From Bacteroidota bacterium (GTDB lineage: Bacteria > Bacteroidota > Bacteroidia > Flavobacteriales_D > Crocinitomicaceae): a DNA stretch of 64,000 bases. The notes under the pieces were generated by a model, which searched no databases, was not told the origin of the DNA, and saw nothing but the letters and a program-made list of their open reading frames with translations. Position numbers and translations under genes: made by a program. The stretch is taken from contig VGMY01000007.1 in assembly GCA_016866255.1 (NCBI GenBank), forward strand, positions 1-64,000. The letters are read 5' to 3'. Positions 44,631-53,255 of the stretch are shown in pieces (position 1 is the first letter of the stretch; the number at the start of each line of letters is the position of its first letter).

Positions 44631-45202
44631 CTTTTAACAGAATTATAACAGAACCGACATAGGGGTTTATAACTTTCCACAGCCCCTACCAAAACCTGGT
44701 TAGAATCTTCCGTAATTCGATAAGAAAACTGAGCTAAGTTGCCACAAGAAACACAAATTGCATGGACCTTTGTAACGTATTCAGCAACGGCCAATAAGGA
44801 AGGCATTGGCCCAAAGGGGTTGCCCAAATAGTCCATGTCCAACCCCGCACAAATAACCCTTACCCCCCGGCTGGCCAACTCAGTGCAGACGTCCACAATT
44901 CCGGAATCAAAAAACTGTACTTCATCGATCGCAACCACAGGTTCGTCCTTGACCAAGGTCAGTATCTCCTGAGAATGTGCCACCAATCGGGCTGGAACGG
45001 CACTCCCTTGGTGGCTCACAACATCTTCGTCGCTGTACCTTCGGTCAATATCGGGTTTAAAAAGAATAAGTTTTTGGTTGGCGAATTGCGTCCTCTTCAC
45101 CCGGCGAATTAATTCTTCCGTTTTTCCGGAAAACATCGATCCGCAAATTACCTCAATCCAACCATTGATTTTATGTTCATTTGGAAATTGTTCTAAAAAC
45201 AT
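44627..45202 (-). CDS. tdk: Thymidine kinase
   Basis: A 191-residue type II thymidine kinase for deoxythymidine salvage. The P-loop is GSMFSGKT (residues 21-28), the Walker B/catalytic region is [10 protein letters not shown], and four cysteines bind structural zinc (CVSC and CRFC). The gene has its own -7 motif upstream and shares a 4-bp overlap with murF-alr, so the promoter probably drives both. Confidence 0.94.
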   Translation of the reverse strand: MFLEQFPNEHKINGWIEVICGSMFSGKTEELIRRVKRTQFANQKLILFKPDIDRRYSDEDVVSHQGSAVPARLVAHSQEILTLVKDEPVVAIDEVQFFDSGIVDVCTELASRGVRVICAGLDMDYLGNPFGPMPSLLAVAEYVTKVHAICVSCGNLAQFSYRITEDSNQVLVGAVESYKPLCRFCYNSVKS

Positions 45203-45218
45203 TTAACACTCTTTTTAA

Positions 45219-45226
45219 CAAATGTA
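45219..45226 (-). promoter_or_regulatory. -7 motif for tdk and murF-alr
   Basis: The minus strand reads TACATTTG, 17 bases before the tdk ATG. It lies in the 105-base gap shared with the divergent gene at 45308. Confidence 0.5.
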
Positions 45227-45273
45227 CTTGAATTAAATTAGCGCACACCACACCTTGGCATTGTTTAAGAGGC

Positions 45274-45281
45274 TATTTTTG
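45274..45281 (+). promoter_or_regulatory. -7 motif for the conserved hypothetical gene at 45308
   Basis: TATTTTTG with a TTG at 45255-45257 upstream (16-base spacing) gives a transcription start about 20 bases before the ATG. Confidence 0.5.
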
Positions 45282-45307
45282 TTCACAATTCTAAAAATAT
45301 TTGAACA

Positions 45308-46000
45308 ATGGTAGAGGAGCTGACCCACCGATTGAATTCTGAAGTCTTTGCATTCACCAACGGCGAGGGCGACATAGGCTCGCTAGATAGAGCAATTAAC
45401 ATAGCTCAGGAGATCTCAGAAAAATTAATCATTCTTCGTTATAAAGCCTATGAGACAAAATTGTATCCTACGCCCGACGCAGAAGTACCACTTCAAGAAT
45501 TTGACATGGATTTGACCCCCTCTCCCGAAAAACCAGAACCCCTTCCTGTCGCTGAAGCAATCCAACAAGACGCCCCACCGACAACCGTATTTCCTGCTTC
45601 GGAAGAAGAAATACCCCCGCACGGTGAAAGCATAATAGTAAGGGATGTAGTCAATTCTGCGGGCATGAATGAATTGCCTTTTCACGAGGACGTATCGGCG
45701 GAAATCCATTCCGCCCCGCTAAATCTGCGCGGGCTAATCAGTGACGCGAAGGGAAAACACGAAAAAATTGATGTGTTCAACGGAAATTATTCGCTGAAAG
45801 AAAAAATCACCTTCATCAATACCTTATTTGGAGGATCGAGCGAATCGTTTGGAAGCGCGGTGAAAAAAATCGACGCTACCAAGGGTTTAGATGAAATGCT
45901 CCCCGAACTTGATTCCTTTGCGCAAACTTACCGCTGGCAAGATGCAGACCGTCAAATTTTGAATCGGTTTCTGGAAAAACTAGCGGCTAAATATGCCTAG
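45308..46000 (+). CDS. Conserved hypothetical protein of Bacteroidota
   Basis: A 230-residue soluble protein. The N-terminal 50 residues are helical; residues about 60-140 are acidic, proline-rich and probably disordered (PSPEKPEPLPVAEA). The C-terminal 85 residues are the conserved part: LKEKITFINTLFGGSSESF, then a short helix, YRWQDADRQILNRFLEKLAAKY. Similar C-termini are known from uncharacterised Bacteroidota proteins; no function is established. Its 3' end overlaps the M28 peptidase start by 8 bases, so the two are coupled. Confidence 0.75.
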   Translation: MVEELTHRLNSEVFAFTNGEGDIGSLDRAINIAQEISEKLIILRYKAYETKLYPTPDAEVPLQEFDMDLTPSPEKPEPLPVAEAIQQDAPPTTVFPASEEEIPPHGESIIVRDVVNSAGMNELPFHEDVSAEIHSAPLNLRGLISDAKGKHEKIDVFNGNYSLKEKITFINTLFGGSSESFGSAVKKIDATKGLDEMLPELDSFAQTYRWQDADRQILNRFLEKLAAKYA

Positions 46001-47282
46001 CTATCGCTATTTTTGGTGGCTCTGTTTAGGATTCAGCACTTTCCCTGTTTTTGGGCAAGGATTTAAACCCCCAAGCCCGTCGTCTGTACTTCAATACGGC
46101 CGTAACATCGCCTTAATTTTATGTTCCCCTGAATTCGACGGCCGAGGATACGTAAATGACGGCTGTTCCAAAGCAGCAAAATTTATTCAAGAAGAATTTC
46201 AAAGGCTCGGATTAAGTCCCTTTAAGGGGAAACACGCACAGCCTTTTTACCTCAATGTGAACACCTTTCCAAATAAATGCATTGTTCGAACGAAGGGTAA
46301 AAGAATTGAGCCAGGCATTGATTACTTAGTTCACCCAAGTTCGGGTGATTATCGTGGAATCTTATCCTTAAAGAAAATGTCTGCTGCGGAGATTATGCAG
46401 TACCGATTTGGAGGCAGCAGATCGTCGAAAGAGGCGATTGCTTTCGTTGCTGAGCAAAAATTATCCAAAGATAGCTTGAGAATGGTGCGGGTAAAATTGG
46501 AAAAAATTGCCCAAACTGATTGCGCGGTCATTGAATTCACGCGGGAAAAACTAACATGGAGTATATCCGATCAGGCTTTCAACTTTCCGTACCTACAATG
46601 GCGCGACACGGTTCAACAAAAATTCCCCAAAAGAATTCGCTGCACCTTAGATGCCGAATTGAAAAACCAAATTGAAGTTGCGAATTGTTTGGGCTTCATT
46701 CCTTCGATTAACCCAAGCGACAGCCTTATTGTCATTAGTGCGCATTATGATCATTTAGGCCGGATGGGCAAGAAGACCTATTTCCCTGGAGCCAACGATA
46801 ATGCCAGTGGAGTTGCCATGTTACTAAGCCTGGCACGGGAAATTATGCAAAAACCATTGCAACATCATTCCCTGCTATTTGTCGCTTTTGCCGGAGAAGA
46901 AATTGGCTTAAAAGGATCTTTCAACTTAGTAGAATCGGGATTGCTGGACCTCGACAAAATTTCCCTTGTTCTCAATTTAGACATTCTTGGAAGCGGAGAA
47001 GAAGGCATCACAGTGGTTAACGGAAGCGTATTTCCCGAATATTTTAAGCAATTGGTGCAACTCAATGAATCCATACCAGCTGTTCCGCTCATTAAGGCTC
47101 GAGGAAAGGCCGCAAATTCCGATCATTATCCCTTTTCCGAAAAAGGTGTTCCCTCCCTATTTATTTACACGATGGGTCCTAATAAGCATTATCACGATGT
47201 TTTTGACCGCTACGAAAATCTATCGTTCGACCGATTTGAGGCCTTGCATTATTTATTCTTGCGATTTCTCAACCGATTTTAA
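45993..47282 (+). CDS. Secreted M28-family zinc aminopeptidase
   Basis: A 429-residue protein with a signal peptide ending at VFGQ. The catalytic domain occupies about residues 220-429: the metal ligands His in ISAHYDHLG, Asp in GANDNASGVAML, the Glu-Glu pair in FAFAGEEIGLKGS-like VAFAGEEIGLKG, Asp in LNLDILG and the final His in GPNKHYHDVFD. This is the co-catalytic zinc M28 arrangement. Upstream are about 100 residues with no recognised domain. It probably trims exported peptides in the periplasm or outside. Its end overlaps the convergent hypothetical membrane gene by 30 bases. Confidence 0.9.
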   Translation: MPSYRYFWWLCLGFSTFPVFGQGFKPPSPSSVLQYGRNIALILCSPEFDGRGYVNDGCSKAAKFIQEEFQRLGLSPFKGKHAQPFYLNVNTFPNKCIVRTKGKRIEPGIDYLVHPSSGDYRGILSLKKMSAAEIMQYRFGGSRSSKEAIAFVAEQKLSKDSLRMVRVKLEKIAQTDCAVIEFTREKLTWSISDQAFNFPYLQWRDTVQQKFPKRIRCTLDAELKNQIEVANCLGFIPSINPSDSLIVISAHYDHLGRMGKKTYFPGANDNASGVAMLLSLAREIMQKPLQHHSLLFVAFAGEEIGLKGSFNLVESGLLDLDKISLVLNLDILGSGEEGITVVNGSVFPEYFKQLVQLNESIPAVPLIKARGKAANSDHYPFSEKGVPSLFIYTMGPNKHYHDVFDRYENLSFDRFEALHYLFLRFLNRF

Positions 47283-47618
47283 AAACGCTATTTGCTCCAA
47301 AACTTGGAGTACCAGCAATCCGAAAAATACCATTACTGCCCCCAAAAGCCGAGCAAAGGGAAACTCCCAATACCAAAATACGCCCGTAGCGATAAAAAAA
47401 ACAAGTAATTGCAGGGTAATCAATAACAATGACGGCTTTAATATATCGCTGTTGTTTTCTCGGTAAGGCTTTATGAACAGCAAAAGATAAATTGCGTAAA
47501 GGCTGGCGTTTACCCCAAAGGCCGTAAGACCCAGAAAAACGTCATCAAAATAGTACCAAAGAGCGGTGCAGCAACCTGCAATCCAACAAAAACCGGAAAT
47601 GAATCGACGCTTAGTCAT
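47253..47618 (-). CDS. Hypothetical membrane protein (four helices) next to AtpZ
   Basis: A 121-residue inner-membrane protein with about four hydrophobic helices (FISGFCWIAGCCTALWYY, VNASLYAIYLLLFI, LLLITLQLLVFFIATGVF, LLGAVMVFFGLLVLQVL). It overlaps the AtpZ-like gene by 8 bases. In related bacteria, small membrane proteins between AtpZ and the ATP synthase a subunit occupy this place. Its own role is unknown. Confidence 0.65.
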   Translation of the reverse strand: MTKRRFISGFCWIAGCCTALWYYFDDVFLGLTAFGVNASLYAIYLLLFIKPYRENNSDILKPSLLLITLQLLVFFIATGVFWYWEFPFARLLGAVMVFFGLLVLQVLEQIAFLKSVEKSQE

Positions 47619-47826
47619 TTTTCTTTGTGAGGTCTCGAATAACGTAAATCATCGATCCAACCACACCGAAAACCAAACCTAGTATTGTCAAATAAGGTGT
47701 TTTAAATTTGAAATAGTTGTCTGTTTTAAATCCTAAGTACCCAAAAATGGCCATAAAACCTATAATTTGGAATCCAAGCGAAGAGTAGCGAATGTAGGAT
47801 TTTAGGTTTCCTTTTTTATCAGTCAT
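47611..47826 (-). CDS. atpZ: AtpZ/AtpI-family small membrane protein
   Basis: A 71-residue protein with two membrane helices (GFQIIGFMAIFGYLGF and YLTILGLVFGVVGSMIYVI). The layout and the G-rich second helix with a following basic end (RDLTKKND) fit the AtpZ/AtpI family, which acts in F0F1-ATP synthase assembly or ion supply. It overlaps both neighbours by 8 bases. No ATP synthase subunit gene is within the window beside it. Confidence 0.75.
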   Translation of the reverse strand: MTDKKGNLKSYIRYSSLGFQIIGFMAIFGYLGFKTDNYFKFKTPYLTILGLVFGVVGSMIYVIRDLTKKND

Positions 47827-48229
47827 CCATTTTAACGTCCGCAGTAAATGTAGTAGGGGTGGTTGGCGACTTCATCACGCACGAACCTTCAAATATTGCC
47901 CCTTCTTGAATGACCAATTTTGCCGTTTGAATATCTCCTTTAATTCGTGCTGTCGATGTTAATGTCAGAAGCCCTTCTACCGTTACCTCCCCGTCTATGG
48001 AACCTTGAATCTCAGCATTAACGCAAACCAGGTTTCCTTTGATTTTTCCGCCAGAACCAATGATGACTTTGCCAGAACATGAAATATTCCCGTTCATTTC
48101 CCCATCAATTAATACGTTCGCATCTGAAACCAGGTCTCCATTGATTTCTGTGCCATTTACAATATGGTTCATAGCGGTACTTTCTTCATATTGTGCCGTA
48201 CTATTGAAAAAATCTTTTCGCTTCAACAT
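47819..48229 (-). CDS. Bactofilin-family cytoskeletal protein
   Basis: A 136-residue protein with a central right-handed beta-helix of bactofilin type: short repeats such as GDLVSDANVLIDGEMNGNIS, SGKVIIGSGGKIKGNLVC, VEGLLTLTSTARIKGDIQ. The first 20 residues are a polar extension and the last 20 (KSPTTPTTFTADVKMDD) a disordered tail. Bactofilins polymerise without nucleotide and organise cell shape or envelope machinery. It lies 3 bases after the sprE stop and overlaps atpZ. Confidence 0.88.
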   Translation of the reverse strand: MLKRKDFFNSTAQYEESTAMNHIVNGTEINGDLVSDANVLIDGEMNGNISCSGKVIIGSGGKIKGNLVCVNAEIQGSIDGEVTVEGLLTLTSTARIKGDIQTAKLVIQEGAIFEGSCVMKSPTTPTTFTADVKMDD

Positions 48230-48232
48230 AGT

Positions 48233-50887
48233 TTAATAATTGAGGTCGTGGAATGTACTATATTCTTCAAAGTTATCGGATTCAATTAACTTTTTCAAAT
48301 TTTCTTGGGTAATAATGAGGCATGTGTTTTTTTGATATTCGCCCAAATCTTCCCCTGAAGCTTTATAGGTATTCACAAAATCCCTTGCAAGTTTGACGGA
48401 TTTAAAGTCTGCCACCAAGAGTAAACTTGCTCCCTTGAGGGTAAGGGCTGCGGTAATTTTAAATTTTGACTTCTTGAACAATTTGGTCGTAAAATCGGAC
48501 ACCGCTATTTTAAGGTTATCAAAATCGTCCTCTACCTCTAAATTGGGTAAAATCAATACCAACTGAGTCACCGAGTCGTTGAACGTGAACATCCCGTTAG
48601 ATTTTGCTTGGTAGGGGGTAAACGCAGAAACTCCCTTGGCAAGAATTTCGAGAAGTTCCTTTGCTTTCATCGCCTGAGTCGATCCGGGTTTCTCTTCTAT
48701 CAATTGATTCAATCGAGGAATTAAAAGCTTTTTATCGCTGGTAATTTGACCAAAGGACAAAATATTTAACAACAAGTATTCCGCTCTGAAGGCGTTATTC
48801 CTATCCGTATTAATTACCTTTTCCGTAAGTTCAAAGGTCTTTTTATAATCCAACATCTCGTATTCGTGAAGGGCCGTCAAGTAATCCTTTTCTGCCTGAA
48901 TGCTTGCTGCTTTTTGCTTCTCAAAAAAATCAGGATCAAGAAGATAATTAGCAATATCGGATTTTGGATAATGGGTAATAATATGTGTTCTATAAACCTG
49001 ACTTTGTCCTGACGATTCATTAATCCGATAGAGTTGAAAAGCAGACGACAAATCAGTGATGTTTCGCGTGTTTTCATCCAATACCCGCTTAAATTCCGCG
49101 GCAGCTAGAGTGGGCTCGTTCAACAATTCCTTGAACAAATTGCCCGCGGTGTAACGGGCTTCTATCTCTCTTAAAATGGAAGCAGCGTAAGCTGAATCAG
49201 AAAGGGGAAGCCGTTTTCGGAGCGTTTCGACATCGAGTGTGTCCGGCCCCTCTTCCGTTTGAGTAAGAGGTAAGGCCAAACTATCATTGGGTTCCTTCGT
49301 AAAAGCGTTATCTCCTGAAGATAATTTATTTGACCGGCGCCAATCGTCTTCGTTTTTCCGATCTCCCCACATTTTACGGAACTCATCAAACCCTTGTTGA
49401 CGAAGTTTCTCATTGTTGAATATCCATTTGCTTCCATTGCCAAACTGAGAGCCCACATTGGCCTGTTCTTGTAAGGCTCGTAATTTGGCCGCCTCCAATT
49501 CTTTTTTTCGCTGCGCTTCTTCCTTGAGCTGTTTGATAACGGATTTAATAAAGGCCGTTTGGGGTTTTTCATCCATTTTGGCAATGCGTTGTACGCTGTC
49601 CTCGTAGTAGGCAATTTCCACCGCATTGACTAAACTTGCCAATTTTGCGGCTTTACTGATGATCCCTTCGGCATTGGGGTAATTCTTCGGCATGGATTTA
49701 GCGCAAGAATCGTAATATTTTTGGGCGCTAACATAGGATTTCTCTTGAAATGAAATATCCCCCAAACGCTCGTAGGACAAAGCCTTCTGTCGCTGATTTT
49801 TTGTGCTGTAAAAAGCGGATAATGTGTAGTACGCTTTAGCAATTGGCGTATTTCCTCGGCCCAACTCCATTTGAGCTTTGGTGTAATAAATTTGGTCTTT
49901 ATACTCCGCATTTTTTTCATCCCGCAACATTTTGTCCAGCAGTTTCTGGTCGTTATCGCTGATTCCGAGTACAGCATAATTTAACTTGCCATTAAAGGCA
50001 ATGTCATAATCTGCCGCCGAGGAAATGGATTTTTTAAAGGCTATTCGGGCAGAGTCTAACCTATTGTTGGCAAGGTACATTTGTCCAAGAATAAAACTTA
50101 AACGTGCACGTTCACGCTTATTTGGGCAACGATTAACTGCTTGCGTTAAGGGAAAAATAACTTCCTCAGGTTGGTTTTTCTGCAGGTAGAGTTCCGCTCT
50201 TGTCCTGTATACGTCATACTGAATTTTCGCGTTCATCTCTGGAACGAAATCCTTGTCCGTTTTTGAAACCTTGTTCTTATTGAACAGCCGTGAAAACCCG
50301 CTCTTTTTCCTCTGAACCACGGCGGTCTCTTGTAACTCATCCAACAAAACCTTTGCCTCTGTCAAGCGCTTTTGTTCCAAAAAAATTCTGGCGATCCAAA
50401 GTTCGGCTACATACTTTGAGGGATCTTTCGCAAAGAAACGTTTTGTGAACTGAAAATTTTTAAACGATTTATCGTAATCGCCCCGATAAAAATACGCTTT
50501 ACCTACGGTAAGCCAATTTTCGTCAATCCAAGGATTGTACTCGGCCTCTTTATTTCCCTCTGCCGAAGGCATCGCGTGATTTTGAATCACTTTAGTGCAC
50601 TTCTTAATCGCTGTATCAATGGCTGAATGCATGGATTTACTTTCCTCTTTGGTAGGGGTAAATAAAATCGGCAACCATTCGTAAAAATCTTCCTTACGGT
50701 TCTTTTCGTAATTTACAGTTGCCATTGTTAATAGCTCATTAGCGTTAAAATATCCATTGTACTTGGCGGTCATGCCGTGGTAGGTACGGTTCACGAAAGT
50801 ATTTTTATTGACCGAGCAACGGAAGGCTGTTGCCGCTGTTATGATAAGGGCAAGCGAAAACAACAATCTTTCTCTAGATAACTTCAT
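48233..50887 (-). CDS. sprE: T9SS/gliding lipoprotein SprE (PorW)
   Basis: An 884-residue tetratricopeptide-repeat lipoprotein. The N-terminal membrane segment ends in FRCS, with the acylated Cys at about residue 24, followed by the family signature NRTYHGMTAKYNGYFNANELL. TPR-like helix pairs run through the body (AELWIARIFLEQKRLTEAKVLLDEL, RAELYLQKNQPEEVI, QIYYTKAQMELGRGNTPIAKAYY), and a low-complexity, charged middle (about 450-560) precedes more helical repeats. SprE/PorW connects the T9SS outer-membrane parts with the trans-envelope motor. Its presence means the exported proteins in this window have a machine to use. Confidence 0.88.
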   Translation of the reverse strand: MKLSRERLLFSLALIITAATAFRCSVNKNTFVNRTYHGMTAKYNGYFNANELLTMATVNYEKNRKEDFYEWLPILFTPTKEESKSMHSAIDTAIKKCTKVIQNHAMPSAEGNKEAEYNPWIDENWLTVGKAYFYRGDYDKSFKNFQFTKRFFAKDPSKYVAELWIARIFLEQKRLTEAKVLLDELQETAVVQRKKSGFSRLFNKNKVSKTDKDFVPEMNAKIQYDVYRTRAELYLQKNQPEEVIFPLTQAVNRCPNKRERARLSFILGQMYLANNRLDSARIAFKKSISSAADYDIAFNGKLNYAVLGISDNDQKLLDKMLRDEKNAEYKDQIYYTKAQMELGRGNTPIAKAYYTLSAFYSTKNQRQKALSYERLGDISFQEKSYVSAQKYYDSCAKSMPKNYPNAEGIISKAAKLASLVNAVEIAYYEDSVQRIAKMDEKPQTAFIKSVIKQLKEEAQRKKELEAAKLRALQEQANVGSQFGNGSKWIFNNEKLRQQGFDEFRKMWGDRKNEDDWRRSNKLSSGDNAFTKEPNDSLALPLTQTEEGPDTLDVETLRKRLPLSDSAYAASILREIEARYTAGNLFKELLNEPTLAAAEFKRVLDENTRNITDLSSAFQLYRINESSGQSQVYRTHIITHYPKSDIANYLLDPDFFEKQKAASIQAEKDYLTALHEYEMLDYKKTFELTEKVINTDRNNAFRAEYLLLNILSFGQITSDKKLLIPRLNQLIEEKPGSTQAMKAKELLEILAKGVSAFTPYQAKSNGMFTFNDSVTQLVLILPNLEVEDDFDNLKIAVSDFTTKLFKKSKFKITAALTLKGASLLLVADFKSVKLARDFVNTYKASGEDLGEYQKNTCLIITQENLKKLIESDNFEEYSTFHDLNY

Positions 50888-50928
50888 GGATGCGCGCGAA
50901 ACGCTAAATTTTTGTTTTTATTGTGTGC

Positions 50929-51639
50929 TTAGGCAATATTGGTAAATACTTGCTGAATATCGTCGTCGTCTTCAATTTTATCGAGCATTTTTTCTATTTC
51001 AACTAACTGATCCTCCGTAAATTCAACCGGTGAGGTTGGAAAGCGCCGTAATCCGGCTTTGAGCACCTCAACTTGCAAGTCCTCCAATGCCTTGGCTAGG
51101 GTACCAAAAGAGGTGTAGTCTCCGTAAACCACCAGGGTGACATCATTTTTCTCAATTTCTTCACATCCTGCGTCGATCAATTCAAGCTCTAAATCTTCGA
51201 TATCTAGCGTTGGCGACGGAACCAATTCGAAGACCGACTTACGAGCAAACATAAATTCCATAGAGCCATTTGGAACCAATCCTCCACCCGCCTTATTAAA
51301 GTAGGATTTGACGTTGGCTACTGTTCGCGTAGGGTTATCGGTAGCGCACTCAACATACACCAGTACACCATAAGGCCCCTTCCCTTCGTAATTCACCTCT
51401 AAAAAAGAAGCAATATCTTTTTGCGCGGCGCGTTTTATGGCGGCCTCTATATTGTCTTTAGGCATGTTCTCGGCCTTAGCATTTTGAACAGCTGTTCGTA
51501 GTTTCGAATTGGTAAGCGGGTCAGTTCCTGCCTCCTTCGCCGCCATAGTAATGGCCTTACCTAGCTTTGGAAACATTTTGGACATTTTATCCCAACGTTT
51601 TTCTTTAGCCGCTCTTCGATATTCAAATGCTCTCCCCAT
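50929..51639 (-). CDS. yebC: YebC/PmpR-family regulator
   Basis: About 236 residues from the ATG at 51637-51639, which gives the usual family start [19 protein letters not shown]. The three-domain family includes [50 protein letters not shown], and [17 protein letters not shown]. Family members are described both as transcription factors and, more recently, as ribosome-associated factors helping translation past difficult motifs. It stands just upstream of sprE and downstream of engB on the same strand. Confidence 0.92.
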   Translation of the reverse strand: MGRAFEYRRAAKEKRWDKMSKMFPKLGKAITMAAKEAGTDPLTNSKLRTAVQNAKAENMPKDNIEAAIKRAAQKDIASFLEVNYEGKGPYGVLVYVECATDNPTRTVANVKSYFNKAGGGLVPNGSMEFMFARKSVFELVPSPTLDIEDLELELIDAGCEEIEKNDVTLVVYGDYTSFGTLAKALEDLQVEVLKAGLRRFPTSPVEFTEDQLVEIEKMLDKIEDDDDIQQVFTNIA

Positions 51640-51701
51640 GTCAAGAAGTGAATCTGTGTAAAGGTAGTTCAAACTGTCCAAAAATTCAAACCTCGTGCGG
51701 G

Positions 51702-52292
51702 TTATTGAACAAATCGATCAATATAGTCTAATAAGGAATTTCGCCCTTCGCCGCTTAGCGCCGAAGTGGTAAAAATTGGAGGTAATTCCTCCCATGTTTG
51801 TAGCAAGGCCTCCTGGAATTTTATCGCGTTACGTTGACTTTCGGACTTCGAAACCTTATCCAATTTTGTGAGTACTAACGAAAACGGAATGTTTTGTTCA
51901 CCGCACCAATTAATGAATTCAAGATCTATTTTCTGAGGCTCCAAACGAACATCGATTAAAATAAAAACAAGCGTTAGGCTTTTGCGGTGGCGCAAATAAC
52001 CCGAAATTAATGTTTGCCATTTCTCCCGTAATCCCTTTGACACCTTGGCATAACCGTAACCTGGAAGGTCTACTAAATACCACGAATCGTTAATTATAAA
52101 ATGATTAATTAGTTGCGTTTTCCCAGGTGCACTGGACGTTTTTGCCAATTTTTTTTTACTTAACAACATATTAATCAAGGAGGACTTTCCGACGTTTGAT
52201 CTTCCGATAAAGGCAAATTCTGGCAAAATTTGTTGGGGACAAGCACGGTAATCGGAATTGGATATCACAAATTCTGCGGAGAAAATTTTCAT
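51702..52292 (-). CDS. engB: Ribosome biogenesis GTPase EngB (YsxC/YihA)
   Basis: A 196-residue TrmE-Era-type GTPase for 50S subunit assembly. G1 is [12 protein letters not shown] (about residues 30-41), the switch region is [14 protein letters not shown]3 is [11 protein letters not shown]4 is TKLDK and G5 is TSALSGEG. All are intact. A -7 motif precedes the ATG closely, and yebC follows in the same direction. Confidence 0.94.
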   Translation of the reverse strand: MKIFSAEFVISNSDYRACPQQILPEFAFIGRSNVGKSSLINMLLSKKKLAKTSSAPGKTQLINHFIINDSWYLVDLPGYGYAKVSKGLREKWQTLISGYLRHRKSLTLVFILIDVRLEPQKIDLEFINWCGEQNIPFSLVLTKLDKVSKSESQRNAIKFQEALLQTWEELPPIFTTSALSGEGRNSLLDYIDRFVQ

Positions 52293-52296
52293 AAAA

Positions 52297-52304
52297 CAAA
52301 GGTA
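52297..52304 (-). promoter_or_regulatory. -7 motif for engB
   Basis: The minus strand reads TACCTTTG, 4 bases before the engB ATG, again implying a near-leaderless mRNA. Confidence 0.45.
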
Positions 52305-52352
52305 TAGAATTGGTTTCCGTGAACAAAATAGTACCCTGGTTGTTTCGCTTGG

Positions 52353-53255
52353 GTGGGAGTTTATAAAATTAAAGATATTGAAGTTTTAGTGGGAATTAAA
52401 GCCCACACGCTCCGTATTTGGGAACAGCGATATGGAATATTAGTCCCAGAGCGGACTGAAACTAAAATTCGTTTTTACACGGATGAAGAGTTGGTTTACC
52501 TGTTGAACGTTCGTATTCTGTTAGATAACGGCTTAAAGATTTCTAAAATATCGGCCTTAAATCCAGAGGAAATTCGCAAGAACGTTGCCGAGATAAAACT
52601 GAACACCCCCGCTGGAGCAAGTCAAGAGAAATTAATTCTTGCTTTGGTAGAGATGGATGAGTTTCTCTTCAACCAGACCTTGGACGAAATCATAAAAAAT
52701 TCCTCTTTAGAGCATGCGTTTAAGGATTGTTTAATCCCGTTTTTTGACCGAATTGGTGTCATGTGGCTAACAAATTCCATCAATCCCGCACAGGAACATT
52801 TTATATCTAATTTGATTCGTCAGAAAATTGTTTCTGAAATAAATCATTTACCCGTGCCCGATCGCAATTCTCCCGTGGTAATGCTTTACCTTCCAGAACA
52901 TGAGTGGCATGAAATAGGAATTTTATTTTATCAATATCTATTGCGCGTAAAAGGGGTTTTTACCATATACCTCGGTCAAAGCTTACCCTACGATTCCTTG
53001 CTGATTGCCATTGAGAAAGTCTGCCCCGACATCTTATTAACCTCGTGGTTAACGGCTGTGGAAGAGCACTATGTAAAAAGTTATTTCAAACAATTAAGAG
53101 CGGCTCAACCCAACTTAACCATCCTTGCCGGAGGTGCCCAAATTGGGATCTACAAAGACGTTGTTAGTCCATATGCCATTACTGTTCAATCCTCGGAGGC
53201 TTTAATGGAATTGATTACAGCACCACATTTACAATTTTCCCCGGGACAACAATAA
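52353..53255 (+). CDS. MerR-type regulator with cobalamin-binding domain (CarH-like)
   Basis: A 300-residue protein read from a GTG. Residues 1-75 are a MerR winged helix (YKIKDIEVLVGIKAHTLRIWEQRYGI; RFYTDEEL). Residues about 90-165 are a helical cap with the Trp-X9-Glu-His motif (Trp138, Glu148, His149), and about 173-290 are a B12-binding Rossmann domain with Glu184-X-His186-X2-Gly189 in place of DxHxxG, and YLGQSLPYDSLL. The Wx9EH cap is the hallmark of CarH, which uses adenosylcobalamin to sense light. It is divergent from engB and overlaps the convergent leuS by 41 bases. Carotenoid genes, the usual targets, are not in the window. Confidence 0.85.
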   Translation: MGVYKIKDIEVLVGIKAHTLRIWEQRYGILVPERTETKIRFYTDEELVYLLNVRILLDNGLKISKISALNPEEIRKNVAEIKLNTPAGASQEKLILALVEMDEFLFNQTLDEIIKNSSLEHAFKDCLIPFFDRIGVMWLTNSINPAQEHFISNLIRQKIVSEINHLPVPDRNSPVVMLYLPEHEWHEIGILFYQYLLRVKGVFTIYLGQSLPYDSLLIAIEKVCPDILLTSWLTAVEEHYVKSYFKQLRAAQPNLTILAGGAQIGIYKDVVSPYAITVQSSEALMELITAPHLQFSPGQQ

